From contig JASHXX010000222.1 of assembly GCA_030043335.1 (NCBI GenBank), positions 1 through 8,665 of the forward strand: a stretch of DNA of 8,665 nucleotides, in the 5' to 3' direction. The DNA is from Xanthobacteraceae bacterium. GTDB lineage: Bacteria; Pseudomonadota; Alphaproteobacteria; Rhizobiales; Xanthobacteraceae. The position numbers and the translations under genes were made by a program. Position 1 is the first letter of the stretch. Every line of letters starts with the position of its first letter. The notes under the pieces were generated by a model. It was given only the letters and a program-made list of their open reading frames with translations, did no database searches and was not told the origin of the DNA. This document shows positions 1 to 6,127 of this stretch, piece after piece.

Positions 1-5
1 ACCCG

Positions 6-1316
6 TCAGGCGGTCGTTGGTTCGACGACGTCCGCGACCGATCGCTGCGCGTCGCCAGCGTGCTCCCGCAAGAACAGGGCCGCCAGTAGTCCGACTGCCG
101 CACCAAACATCAGATAATAGGCCGGTGCGATCGGCGTGCCGGTCGCCTGGATCAACCAGGTGACAAAGAACTGCGCAAAGCCGCCAAACAGCATGACCGC
201 GATATTGTAGGAGATGGCCAATGCCGTCGAACGCACATGAGTCGGAAACTGCTCAGCCAGTGCCGTCGATACCGGGCCGTTGAAGACGCCAAACAGGCTG
301 CAGAGTATGATCTGCATGGTCAACAGTGCGCCAAAAGACGGACTAGCGCTTACCCAGGAGAACAGCGGGTAGGTCACCACAAGATCGAGCAAAAGAGCGG
401 CGATCATGATCGGCTTGCGTCCGACGAAGTCGGACAGCACACCGAATATTGGAATTAGCACGACCTCGCATGCCAAGCCGATTGACTGTGCAAAGAACGC
501 CTGATCGAGCGGCAAGTGCAACTGGGTGCGGGCAAATGTCGGAATATAGATGAGGATCACATAGAACGAGATCGTGCCCGACACGACCATTCCTAAGCAA
601 GCCAGCATTTCCTTGACATGGGACGCGAGCACCCTGCCCGAACCCTGCCGGGCGGCCGGACTTCGGCTCGATTTAAGGAATGCCGAAGTCTCGTCGAGAC
701 TGCGACGGATATAGAGTCCCAGTGGACCGATGATGAGACCGAACAGGAACGGGATACGCCAGCCCCAGCCGTCGAGTGCCTCGGGCGTTAGCGAGCGCGA
801 CAGCACCGTCCCCAAAATCGCGCCGATAAGCACGGCCAGGCCCTGACCGACCATTTGCCAGGAACCATAGAAGCCACGGCGCTGCGCCGGTGCGCTCTCG
901 GTGAGAAAAGCGGTGGCACTGGCGAACTCGCCGCCGGCCGAAAAGCCCTGCAATAGCCGAGCTACCACGACGATGAGTGGCGCCGCGACGCCAATCGCCG
1001 CATAGGTTGGCGCGAACGCGATCATCGCGATCGCGACCGTCATCAAGGCGATGACCATCAGCAGCGCGGCCTTGCGGCCCCGGCGATCGGCATAGATGCC
1101 GAGCAAAATCCCGCCGACCGGGCGCATGAAAAAGCCGACGCCGAACGTCGCGGTGGTGAGCAAAAGCGAGGCATATTGGCTGTCGCTTGGAAAGAATAAT
1201 CGCGCGATGATCACCGTGAAGAAGCCGAAGACGATGAAGTCATACCATTCGAGAGCATTTCCGATCACCGCCGCGGCGATCTGAAGAGGTTTCGGCGTGA
1301 TCTGGTAGCTCGACAT
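6..1316 (-). CDS. MFS transporter, metabolite:H+ symporter (MHS) type
   Basis: This gene encodes a 436-residue inner-membrane permease, a normal full length for the family. MHS members import organic acids such as citrate, alpha-ketoglutarate, shikimate or proline/betaine with protons. The family marks are visible: GNALEWYDF in the first membrane segment (residues 19-27), the loop 2-3 motif GIYADRRGRK (73-82), the segment LLQGFSAGGEF (121-131) followed by FLTESAP and RRG, and a second-half copy of the loop motif (GVLSDFVGRK). Hydrophobic segments alternate along the whole length, consistent with twelve helices. I chose the ATG at 1316 over one at 1403: a GGAG lies 8 bases upstream of it, homology starts right after it, and the upstream ATG has no ribosome site. 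It is transcribed left, downstream of the binding-protein gene but 437 bases away, so it may have its own promoter. The substrate is unknown; a carboxylate used by the divergent operon is an inference from position. Confidence 0.93.
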   Translation of the reverse strand: MSSYQITPKPLQIAAAVIGNALEWYDFIVFGFFTVIIARLFFPSDSQYASLLLTTATFGVGFFMRPVGGILLGIYADRRGRKAALLMVIALMTVAIAMIAFAPTYAAIGVAAPLIVVVARLLQGFSAGGEFASATAFLTESAPAQRRGFYGSWQMVGQGLAVLIGAILGTVLSRSLTPEALDGWGWRIPFLFGLIIGPLGLYIRRSLDETSAFLKSSRSPAARQGSGRVLASHVKEMLACLGMVVSGTISFYVILIYIPTFARTQLHLPLDQAFFAQSIGLACEVVLIPIFGVLSDFVGRKPIMIAALLLDLVVTYPLFSWVSASPSFGALLTMQIILCSLFGVFNGPVSTALAEQFPTHVRSTALAISYNIAVMLFGGFAQFFVTWLIQATGTPIAPAYYLMFGAAVGLLAALFLREHAGDAQRSVADVVEPTTA

Positions 1317-1324
1317 GGGGGTTG

Positions 1325-1328
1325 CTCC
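1325..1328 (-). promoter_or_regulatory. Ribosome binding site of the MFS gene
   Basis: The minus strand reads GGAG here, 8 bases before the ATG at 1316. It decides the start of the permease gene in favour of the downstream ATG. Confidence 0.6.
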
Positions 1329-1462
1329 GCTCGGCTTGATACGAAGCGTGACGGCTGCCAGCTCCCAAGACAAGCGGAAACCTAGAAAAGATGATTGCTT
1401 CATTCGCCGCGGGGAATTGGCGAGGTCTTCGACACGTCCCGGTGGTGGCGCTTTCGGTCATG

Positions 1463-1490
1463 CTATCGCAGATTAGGCAGAGCTCGATAG
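1463..1490. repeat. Spaced inverted repeat CTATCG-N16-CGATAG
   Basis: Perfect 6-base arms at 1463-1468 and 1485-1490 are separated by 16 bases, so the arm centres are 22 bases apart, about two helical turns. The repeat lies about 150 bases upstream of the permease start on the minus strand. It could be an operator for a dimeric regulator, but arms this short also arise by chance. Confidence 0.25.
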
Positions 1491-1612
1491 TGACCCATGC
1501 CGCCATTGATGCTGCATTGGAGAAACTATGCGGGACAGGGCCCGCGGCAGTTCGCGGCCGAGACCGTGGCGCCGGGCAATGACCAAGTCAATCACATGCG
1601 CGCGGTCGTGAT

Positions 1613-1628
1613 CGGGCTCGCGAGCCCG
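1613..1628. repeat. Perfect 16-base palindrome
   Basis: CGGGCTCGCGAGCCCG is a perfect palindrome with no spacer, in the non-coding gap. As a hairpin it would give a 6-pair stem with a CGCG loop. No T-run follows on either strand, so it is not a standard intrinsic terminator. It could be a protein-binding site or part of a termination or mRNA-stability structure. Confidence 0.4.
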
Positions 1629-1693
1629 GACGACTCGCTTCTGGGCAGTTCATCGACGAAAATGGGGCGGACCGGGTGTGCGATTGCCAGCAT

Positions 1694-1719
1694 AAGTAAA
1701 GATAGGGCGCCAACGGCGC
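1694..1719 (-). terminator. Possible weak terminator after the binding-protein gene
   Basis: On the minus strand, about 35 bases after the stop codon, GCGCC-GTT-GGCGC forms a 5-pair all-GC stem with a 3-base loop. It is followed by CCTATCTTTACTT, which is T-rich but interrupted. The stem is short and the tail imperfect, so this would be a leaky intrinsic terminator at best. Its place between a gene end and a long gap supports the reading. Confidence 0.3.
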
Positions 1720-1753
1720 GGGTCCTCGGCCCCCTTCGGCTGCGTGCGTCCGC

Positions 1754-2965
1754 TCATTGCCCGATCACATCGCCAAACAGTACCCATTGCTCGCCTACAA
1801 AATGGGCAAGCCGCATCTGCTTGATTGGGAAGAAATCCGTGGGAGTGGTGTGCAGCTTGATGCCGGGCAGTAGCAGCGGCAGAGCCATGTCGAGATTGGC
1901 CGCTTGTTTCATAATGTTCTCGCGCGACAGGTCGTCGCCACATTGCATCAGTACCTGCACGAGCGTCTGCGCCGCGGAGTAGCCATAGACGTTGAAGTTA
2001 TCGGCTATGTTCCCTTTCGGATAGTACTTGCGCATGAAGGCTAGCCAATCGTTGATGCCCTTGTCGTCCTTCCATTGCGCGTCGTTCGGGTCCTTGAGGT
2101 ACTCTGCGCTGATCAGGCCCTGCGACTTGTCGAATCCAGCAGGCTTGAGCACGGCGGAGACCGAACTGGCGACGCTCATCAGGAAATGCGTCGGCCGCCA
2201 ACCGATATCATAGACCTTTCGGATCGCCATCGCGGCGAATTTGGGTGTCGAATTGTCGAACAGCACGTCGGCGCCTGAGGACCGCAAGTTGACGATCTGG
2301 GAATCGAGGGTCGGGTCGCTGACCTCGTAGGTTTGAACTGCGACAATCATCTTTTGTGTGGCCTCTGAGCCGAGCCCCGCCTTGAAGCCGGCAAAATAGT
2401 CCCGTCCGGCATCGTCATTCTGGTAGAGCACGGCGATCCTGGCATCCGGCTTGGCCTCGCGCAGATAACGGCCGTAGATCGCGCCCTCGGTCTGATAGTT
2501 CGGCTGCCAGCCGATGCTCCACGGGAAGTGTTCGGGATCGCCCCACAGCGTCGCACCCGAAGCCTGGAACAGCTGCGGCACCTTACTCTCGTTGATGTAC
2601 TTGTGCACCACGACGCCAGTGGGCGTGCCGAGGCTCTGGAACAGGAAAGCGACGTTCTCCTGCTCGATCAGCCGGCGCGTCTGCTCCAGGGTCTTGGGCG
2701 GGCTATAATTGTCATCAACGCTCAGCAGCGTCAGCTTGCGGCCATTCACGCCGCCCTGTTCGTTGATCATCTGGAAATAGGCAGCTTCGACGCGACCGAT
2801 GGTGCCGTAGGCGGATGCCGGGCCGCTATAGGGCATGGTCTGCCCGAACCTGATCTCGGTGTCGCTTACGCCTGGCGCGTATCCTTTCTGGGCCGACGCC
2901 GACGTCGCGACGAGCGCCGCGCACGCTGCGAGCAAGGTCGCCGACAGCAATCGTAGAACCATCAT
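1754..2965 (-). CDS. ABC transporter substrate-binding protein, branched-chain amino acid (LivK/Peripla_BP_6) type
   Basis: This gene encodes a 403-residue secreted solute-binding protein of full family length. A clear signal peptide covers residues 1-25: a short basic start, a hydrophobic core LLSATLLAACAALVA, and an ASA|QK cleavage site. There is no lipobox. The mature protein opens with the family strand IRFGQTMPYSGPAS (38-51), then FQMINEQGGVNGRKL (64-78) and VDDNYSPPKTLEQ (83-95), all typical of type I periplasmic binding folds, with a central YQNDDAGRDY (181-190). Family members bind branched amino acids, amides, aromatic acids or other carboxylates and pass them to a LivHMGF-type permease. 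No permease or ATPase gene lies in this window, so its partner must be elsewhere or the protein serves as an orphan receptor. Two ATGs start the frame (2965 and 2962); a weak AGAGA lies just upstream. It is divergent from the catabolic operon, so its ligand may be that operon's substrate (inference). Confidence 0.93.
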   Translation of the reverse strand: MMVLRLLSATLLAACAALVATSASAQKGYAPGVSDTEIRFGQTMPYSGPASAYGTIGRVEAAYFQMINEQGGVNGRKLTLLSVDDNYSPPKTLEQTRRLIEQENVAFLFQSLGTPTGVVVHKYINESKVPQLFQASGATLWGDPEHFPWSIGWQPNYQTEGAIYGRYLREAKPDARIAVLYQNDDAGRDYFAGFKAGLGSEATQKMIVAVQTYEVSDPTLDSQIVNLRSSGADVLFDNSTPKFAAMAIRKVYDIGWRPTHFLMSVASSVSAVLKPAGFDKSQGLISAEYLKDPNDAQWKDDKGINDWLAFMRKYYPKGNIADNFNVYGYSAAQTLVQVLMQCGDDLSRENIMKQAANLDMALPLLLPGIKLHTTPTDFFPIKQMRLAHFVGEQWVLFGDVIGQ

Positions 2966-3000
2966 CGTCGTCTCTCGGACGCGACAGCGTCATAGTCTGC

Positions 3001-3029
3001 CGTTTCCGCGCTCTCGGCAATTGGAAACG
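3001..3029. promoter_or_regulatory. Candidate operator CGTTTCC-N15-GGAAACG
   Basis: Perfect 7-base arms at 3001-3007 and 3023-3029 are separated by 15 bases, with centres 22 bases apart, so both would face the same side of the helix. The repeat lies 36 bases from the binding-protein start and 57 bases from the PrpD-like start, where one dimeric regulator could control both directions. The spacing suits a LysR-type or other two-fold symmetric regulator, but the sequence does not identify a family. Confidence 0.45.
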
Positions 3030-3043
3030 AGCGACTGGACAGG

Positions 3044-3069
3044 TCCGAATAGCTCTGCCAGCCTTCGGA
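3044..3069 (+). repeat. Inverted repeat in the leader of the PrpD-like gene
   Basis: TCCGAA (3044-3049) and TTCGGA (3064-3069) are complementary with a 14-base loop. It ends 5 bases before the ribosome site GGGGAG. If transcribed it could form a modest leader hairpin. A separate small palindrome, GGAC-AG-GTCC (3037-3046), overlaps its left arm. There is no known riboswitch shape here. Confidence 0.25.
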
Positions 3070-3074
3070 AAACC

Positions 3075-3080
3075 GGGGAG
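3075..3080 (+). promoter_or_regulatory. Ribosome binding site that fixes a GTG start
   Basis: GGGGAG lies 5 bases before the GTG at 3086. The next in-frame ATG is more than 100 codons inside the conserved protein, so this site decides the GTG start. Confidence 0.7.
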
Positions 3081-3085
3081 CGACC

Positions 3086-4465
3086 GTGAAGGCAGAACGT
3101 TCTATCCGTTCCGACGAGCGTCAAGCGCCCGTTACCTTGGAAATAGCCAGCCGCGCCGCCGGCCTGCGCTACGCCGAGCTTCCGGAAGACATTCGCCGGC
3201 GGGTACGACAGTGTCTGCTCGATTGGCTCGGCGTCACGCTTGCCGGAGCCGCGGAGGAGGTGTCGCGAATTCTGCTGGCCGAGGCTGAGGAGCAGGGCGG
3301 GCGCCCGGTCGCGACGCTGATCGGGCGCGCCATCAAGGCATCGACCCAGCAGGCGGCGCTTCTCAATGGAGTGGCCTCGCACGCGCTCGACTATGACGAC
3401 GTCAACATCACGATGGGCGGGCACCCGACCGTGCCAATCATGCCGGCGCTGCTAGCGCTCGGCGAAACCGAGGGGGCGAGCGGTGCCGATTTGATTGCGG
3501 CTTTCGTCGCAGGCTACGAGACAGCATGTCGCATCGGCGCACTGGTGGCGCCTGGCCACTACCTGCAGGGATTTCATGCGACCGCAACGGTCGGCACCTT
3601 CGGCGCTGCCGCGGCCTGCGCGCGTTTGCTTAAGCTCGACGCGGCGCAGACGGCAACCGCACTCGGCATCGCGGGGACGCAAGCCGCCGGCCTCAAATCG
3701 ATGTTCGGCACGATGTGCAAGCCGCTGCACGCCGGCAAAGCGGCCCAGAACGGGCTTTTGGCCGCAAACCTCGCAGCGCGCGGCTTCTCGGCGCGCAGCG
3801 ATGTCCTCGAATGCGCACAGGGTTTTGCCGACACACAAAGCCGCGACTTCGACGTCGACGCCGCGCTCGCCGAGCCGGCGTCGGGCTGGCACTTGCGCAA
3901 CAACCTCTTCAAGTACCATGCCGCCTGCTACCTCACGCATGCGCCCATCGAATGCGCGCGCACAATCCGGCAACGGGCGGGCTTCGAGCTGCAGGCGGTG
4001 CGGCAGGTGATAGTGTGTGTTGACGCCGGCGCTGCCAAGGTCTGCCACATCCCCGAGCCACGGACGGGGCTCGAGGCTAAATTCTCGCTCCGTCTCACTA
4101 TGGCGATGGCGCTCGCCGGGCTCGATACTGCAAGCCTCGAGATCTACAGTGAGCGGAACACGACCGACCCGGCCTTGGTACGGTTGCGCGACACGATTGC
4201 GATCGAGTTCAAGCCGGACTGGCCACATACCCTGGCAGAGGTGCGCGTTACGCTGAACAATGGTCAGGTTCTCCAGGCCCGGCACGATTCAGGTGTACCG
4301 GCGAGTGACCTCGACGCGCAGCAGCAGCGGCTCGATGCAAAGTTTATGAGCCTTGCTGAACCGATGCTTGGCCGGAGTCAGTCGGAACGGCTGGCTGTGG
4401 CGGTGGCTGCGCTTGACCGTGTGGGTCCGCTCAGCGAGCTCACTCGTCTCGCCGTTCCGGCCTGA
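3086..4465 (+). CDS. MmgE/PrpD family protein
   Basis: This gene encodes a 459-residue cytoplasmic enzyme, the usual length for the MmgE/PrpD fold. The family includes 2-methylcitrate dehydratase (PrpD) and cis-aconitate decarboxylase (CadA/IRG1), which act on small polycarboxylates without a metal or cofactor. Visible family marks are HALDYDDVN (99-107) with the acidic pair D102/D105, GGHPT with H113, the block TMCKPLHAGKAAQNG (209-223) with K212, H215 and K218, FKYHAACYLTHAP (275-287), and AKFSLRL (331-337). The positions expected to line the active site are therefore kept, and the protein is probably active. The start is GTG, with GGGGAG 5 bases before it. It is the first gene of the plus-strand operon; the MaoC gene starts 13 bases after its stop. 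The reaction is not decided by sequence: dehydration, hydration, decarboxylation or isomerisation of the pathway acid are all possible. No methylcitrate synthase (prpC) or methylisocitrate lyase (prpB) gene is adjacent, which argues against a plain propionate/methylcitrate role. Confidence 0.92.
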   Translation: MKAERSIRSDERQAPVTLEIASRAAGLRYAELPEDIRRRVRQCLLDWLGVTLAGAAEEVSRILLAEAEEQGGRPVATLIGRAIKASTQQAALLNGVASHALDYDDVNITMGGHPTVPIMPALLALGETEGASGADLIAAFVAGYETACRIGALVAPGHYLQGFHATATVGTFGAAAACARLLKLDAAQTATALGIAGTQAAGLKSMFGTMCKPLHAGKAAQNGLLAANLAARGFSARSDVLECAQGFADTQSRDFDVDAALAEPASGWHLRNNLFKYHAACYLTHAPIECARTIRQRAGFELQAVRQVIVCVDAGAAKVCHIPEPRTGLEAKFSLRLTMAMALAGLDTASLEIYSERNTTDPALVRLRDTIAIEFKPDWPHTLAEVRVTLNNGQVLQARHDSGVPASDLDAQQQRLDAKFMSLAEPMLGRSQSERLAVAVAALDRVGPLSELTRLAVPA

Positions 4466-4478
4466 GCCGGTTTCTCCC

Positions 4479-4967
4479 ATGGCCGAGGATTTCATCGCGC
4501 GCGCGGTGTCGAGGCCGAAAGGTAACCATTACGAGGATTTCACGATCGGCCGACGCTTCGAGCATCACTGGGGCCGCACCATCAATCAGGGCGACAATTC
4601 GCTCTTCACGACGCTCACGCTGCACTACAACCCGCTCTACACCAATGTGGAATTCGCGCGGGCCCACGGCCATCCCGATGTGGTGATCAATCCGATGCTG
4701 GTCTTCGCCACAGTGTTCGGCCTCTCGGTTGAGGATCTGAGCGAGGGTGGCGGCGCATTCCTCGGCGTCGAAGCGCTCACGTTCCACGCGGCGGTCTATC
4801 CCGGCGACACACTGGCGGCGCGCTCGACGGTCGTCGAGCGCCGTGAGTCGGCGAGCAGCAAGGGAATGGGAATCATCACCTGGCATACCGAGGGATTCAA
4901 TCAGCAAGGCGTTCGCGTGATCGACTTCAAGCGCACCAACTTGGTCAACAAGCGGAGCCCGGCATGA
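4479..4967 (+). CDS. MaoC-like (hot-dog fold) hydratase/dehydratase, first copy
   Basis: This gene encodes a 162-residue single hot-dog domain protein. MaoC proteins add or remove water on enoyl-CoA thioesters. HYEDFTIGRRFEHHWGRTI (17-35) is the usual lead-in, TLTLHYNPLYTN (45-56) is the active-site helix region, and FHAAVYPGDTL (102-112) is the conserved strand and turn. In standard R-hydratases the helix reads D-x-N-P-L/I-H. Here the Asp position is H49 and the His position is Y54, so the usual dyad is absent. It resembles the hydratases linked to CitE-type lyases (mesaconyl-CoA hydratase Mch, itaconyl-CoA hydratase), but I cannot place it exactly. The frame is open further upstream to 4353 inside the PrpD-like gene. 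I chose the ATG at 4479 because it lies just past that gene's stop and homology begins there. The ribosome site is weak, so coupling to the upstream gene is likely. Its stop overlaps the dehydrogenase start. Confidence 0.88.
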   Translation: MAEDFIARAVSRPKGNHYEDFTIGRRFEHHWGRTINQGDNSLFTTLTLHYNPLYTNVEFARAHGHPDVVINPMLVFATVFGLSVEDLSEGGGAFLGVEALTFHAAVYPGDTLAARSTVVERRESASSKGMGIITWHTEGFNQQGVRVIDFKRTNLVNKRSPA

Positions 4968-6127
4968 GCTACATGACCGAGGAGCGTCGCATGATCCAGG
5001 AAAGCGCGCGCGACTTCGCCATGAAAGAGGTGTTGCCGGTCGCCAACAAGCTCGATCCCATCCAGGGCGAGATCCCGATGGAGCTTCGGGAGAAGCTCGC
5101 TGACATGGGCTATTTCGGCATCATCATTCCCGAAGAGTACGGCGGGATGGGACTTGGCGCCTTCGAATACTGCCTCATCACCGAGGAATTGGCGCGCGCC
5201 TGGATGAGCGTCGCCTCGATCATCGCGCGCGGTAACGGACTGATTGGTTCGCGCGCCATGAATGAGGATCAGAAGCGCCGCTATCTCACGCGGATGGCCA
5301 GGGGTGAGTTCCTCGGCGCATTCTCCATGTCCGAGCCAGGGGCCGGGTCGGATGTGGCCAACATCACCTGCCGGGCTCGGCGCGACGGCGACAGCTGGGT
5401 GATCAACGGGAGTAAGTACTGGTGCACCTTCGCCGACGGCGCCGACTACATCATGCTCGTCGCGCGCACCGCCGAGCCGCCTGATGCCAAGCGCCGCCAT
5501 CTGGGCCTTTCTACCTTCCTTATCGAAAAGCCGCGTGGGAAGTTGCCCGAGGGTTGCAGTGGCAGCCCGATTCCGAAGATCGGTTATTTCGGGTGGAAGA
5601 CCTGGGAACTCGCTTTCGCCAATTGTCGGGTTCCGGCGGAATGCATTGTCGGCGAGGAGGGCCGCGCTTTTTACACGATCGCTCAGGGGCTCGAGAAGGC
5701 TCGAGCGCACACGGCGGCGCGCGCCATCGGCCTTGCTCGCGGCGGGCTTGAGGACGCGATCGCCTATGCGCATGAGCGAGTGCAGTTCGGTCGGGCCATC
5801 GGCGAGTTCCAGGCGATACGCTTCAAGCTCGCGCAGATGGCAACCGAAATTGAAGCGGCACGCCAGCTTATGTACTACGTCTGCGACCAGATCGATCAGA
5901 AAAAGCGCTGCGACAAGGAAGCCTCGATGGCGAAACTGTTTGCCAGCGAGATGGCCGAGCGCGTCACCAGCGAGGCTCTGCAGATCCATGGCGGCGCCGG
6001 CTACACCAAGCTCTACGCAGTCGAGCGCTATTGGCGCGATGCGCGGCTCACCAAGATCTTCGAGGGTACCTCGGAGATTCAGTTGAGAATCATTTCCGAC
6101 CACCTGCTGGGCCGGGCGGACGCATGA
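4964..6127 (+). CDS. Acyl-CoA dehydrogenase
   Basis: This gene encodes a 387-residue FAD enzyme of the short/medium-chain acyl-CoA dehydrogenase family, full length and in the usual N-helical, beta, C-helical order. It would oxidise an acyl-CoA to the 2-enoyl-CoA and pass electrons to ETF. Marks are GYFGIIIPEEYGGMGLG (49-65), the flavin/substrate motif AFSMSEPGAGSD (119-130), QFGRAIGEFQAI (274-285), LQIHGGAGY (339-347), RDAR (358-361) and the C-terminal KIFEGTSEIQ (364-373). E367 aligns with the catalytic base of medium-chain dehydrogenase (Glu376), so activity is expected. The ATG at 4964 overlaps the upstream stop as ATGA, with GGAG 6 bases before it; an ATG three codons later is the alternative. 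The substrate is unknown. By context it would oxidise the CoA ester made by the CoA-transferase, feeding an enoyl-CoA to the flanking MaoC proteins. A methylsuccinyl-CoA-like or other branched substrate is inference; known methylsuccinyl-CoA dehydrogenases (Mcd) are longer. Confidence 0.95.
   Translation: MSYMTEERRMIQESARDFAMKEVLPVANKLDPIQGEIPMELREKLADMGYFGIIIPEEYGGMGLGAFEYCLITEELARAWMSVASIIARGNGLIGSRAMNEDQKRRYLTRMARGEFLGAFSMSEPGAGSDVANITCRARRDGDSWVINGSKYWCTFADGADYIMLVARTAEPPDAKRRHLGLSTFLIEKPRGKLPEGCSGSPIPKIGYFGWKTWELAFANCRVPAECIVGEEGRAFYTIAQGLEKARAHTAARAIGLARGGLEDAIAYAHERVQFGRAIGEFQAIRFKLAQMATEIEAARQLMYYVCDQIDQKKRCDKEASMAKLFASEMAERVTSEALQIHGGAGYTKLYAVERYWRDARLTKIFEGTSEIQLRIISDHLLGRADA

Larger units (their letters stand above)
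1317..1753. other. 437-base non-coding gap between the two transport genes
   Basis: No open frame here looks like a protein. The small frames on both strands lack ribosome sites and recognisable motifs, and several run antisense into the neighbouring genes. The gap holds a short hairpin just after the binding-protein gene, a perfect 16-base palindrome at 1613-1628, a spaced inverted repeat at 1463-1490, and the 5' leader of the permease gene. I could not pick a convincing -35/-10 pair on the minus strand. The length and the inverted repeats suggest separate control of the permease. A degraded gene remnant is possible but I see no sign of one. Confidence 0.6.
2966..3085. promoter_or_regulatory. 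Divergent control region between binding-protein gene and catabolic operon
   Basis: These 120 bases separate two gene groups read in opposite directions, so promoters for both should lie here. A TTGGAA at 3021-3026 could be a plus-strand -35 element, but no good -10 follows at 17 bases, so I do not fix promoters. Inverted repeats at 3001-3029 and 3044-3069 lie inside. No regulator gene is present in the window, so whatever acts here is encoded elsewhere. Confidence 0.55.

Noticed and set aside
1317..1403. Upstream ATG (1403) giving a 29-residue longer MFS protein
   Set aside because: No ribosome site precedes it, and the added residues do not resemble the family N-terminus; the ATG at 1316 has GGAG 8 bases before it.
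1497..1982. Plus-strand open frame spanning the gap and the end of the binding-protein gene
   Set aside because: Half of it is antisense to a clear gene. The Ser/Cys-rich product has no recognisable domain and there is no ribosome site.
3452..4285. Antisense open frame of 277 codons opposite the PrpD-like gene
   Set aside because: No family motifs and no upstream ribosome site; the plus-strand gene has strong family motifs throughout.
3086..4465. Naming this gene prpD or a cis-aconitate decarboxylase
   Set aside because: Family membership is clear, but the family is functionally mixed and no prpB or prpC lies nearby, so a symbol would overstate the evidence.
4353..4478. N-terminal extension of the first MaoC protein
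   Set aside because: The extra 42 codons lie inside the PrpD-like gene in another frame, and MaoC homology starts after the ATG at 4479.
4901..6103. Long antisense open frame (400 codons) on the minus strand
   Set aside because: It lies wholly opposite the acyl-CoA dehydrogenase, shows no protein-family motifs, and is explained by the high-GC codon bias of the real gene, which keeps stops out of the opposite strand.
6031..6123. N-terminal extension of the second MaoC protein
   Set aside because: The extra 31 codons overlap the conserved C-terminus of the dehydrogenase; the ATG at 6124 gives the usual ATGA junction and a normal-length MaoC domain.
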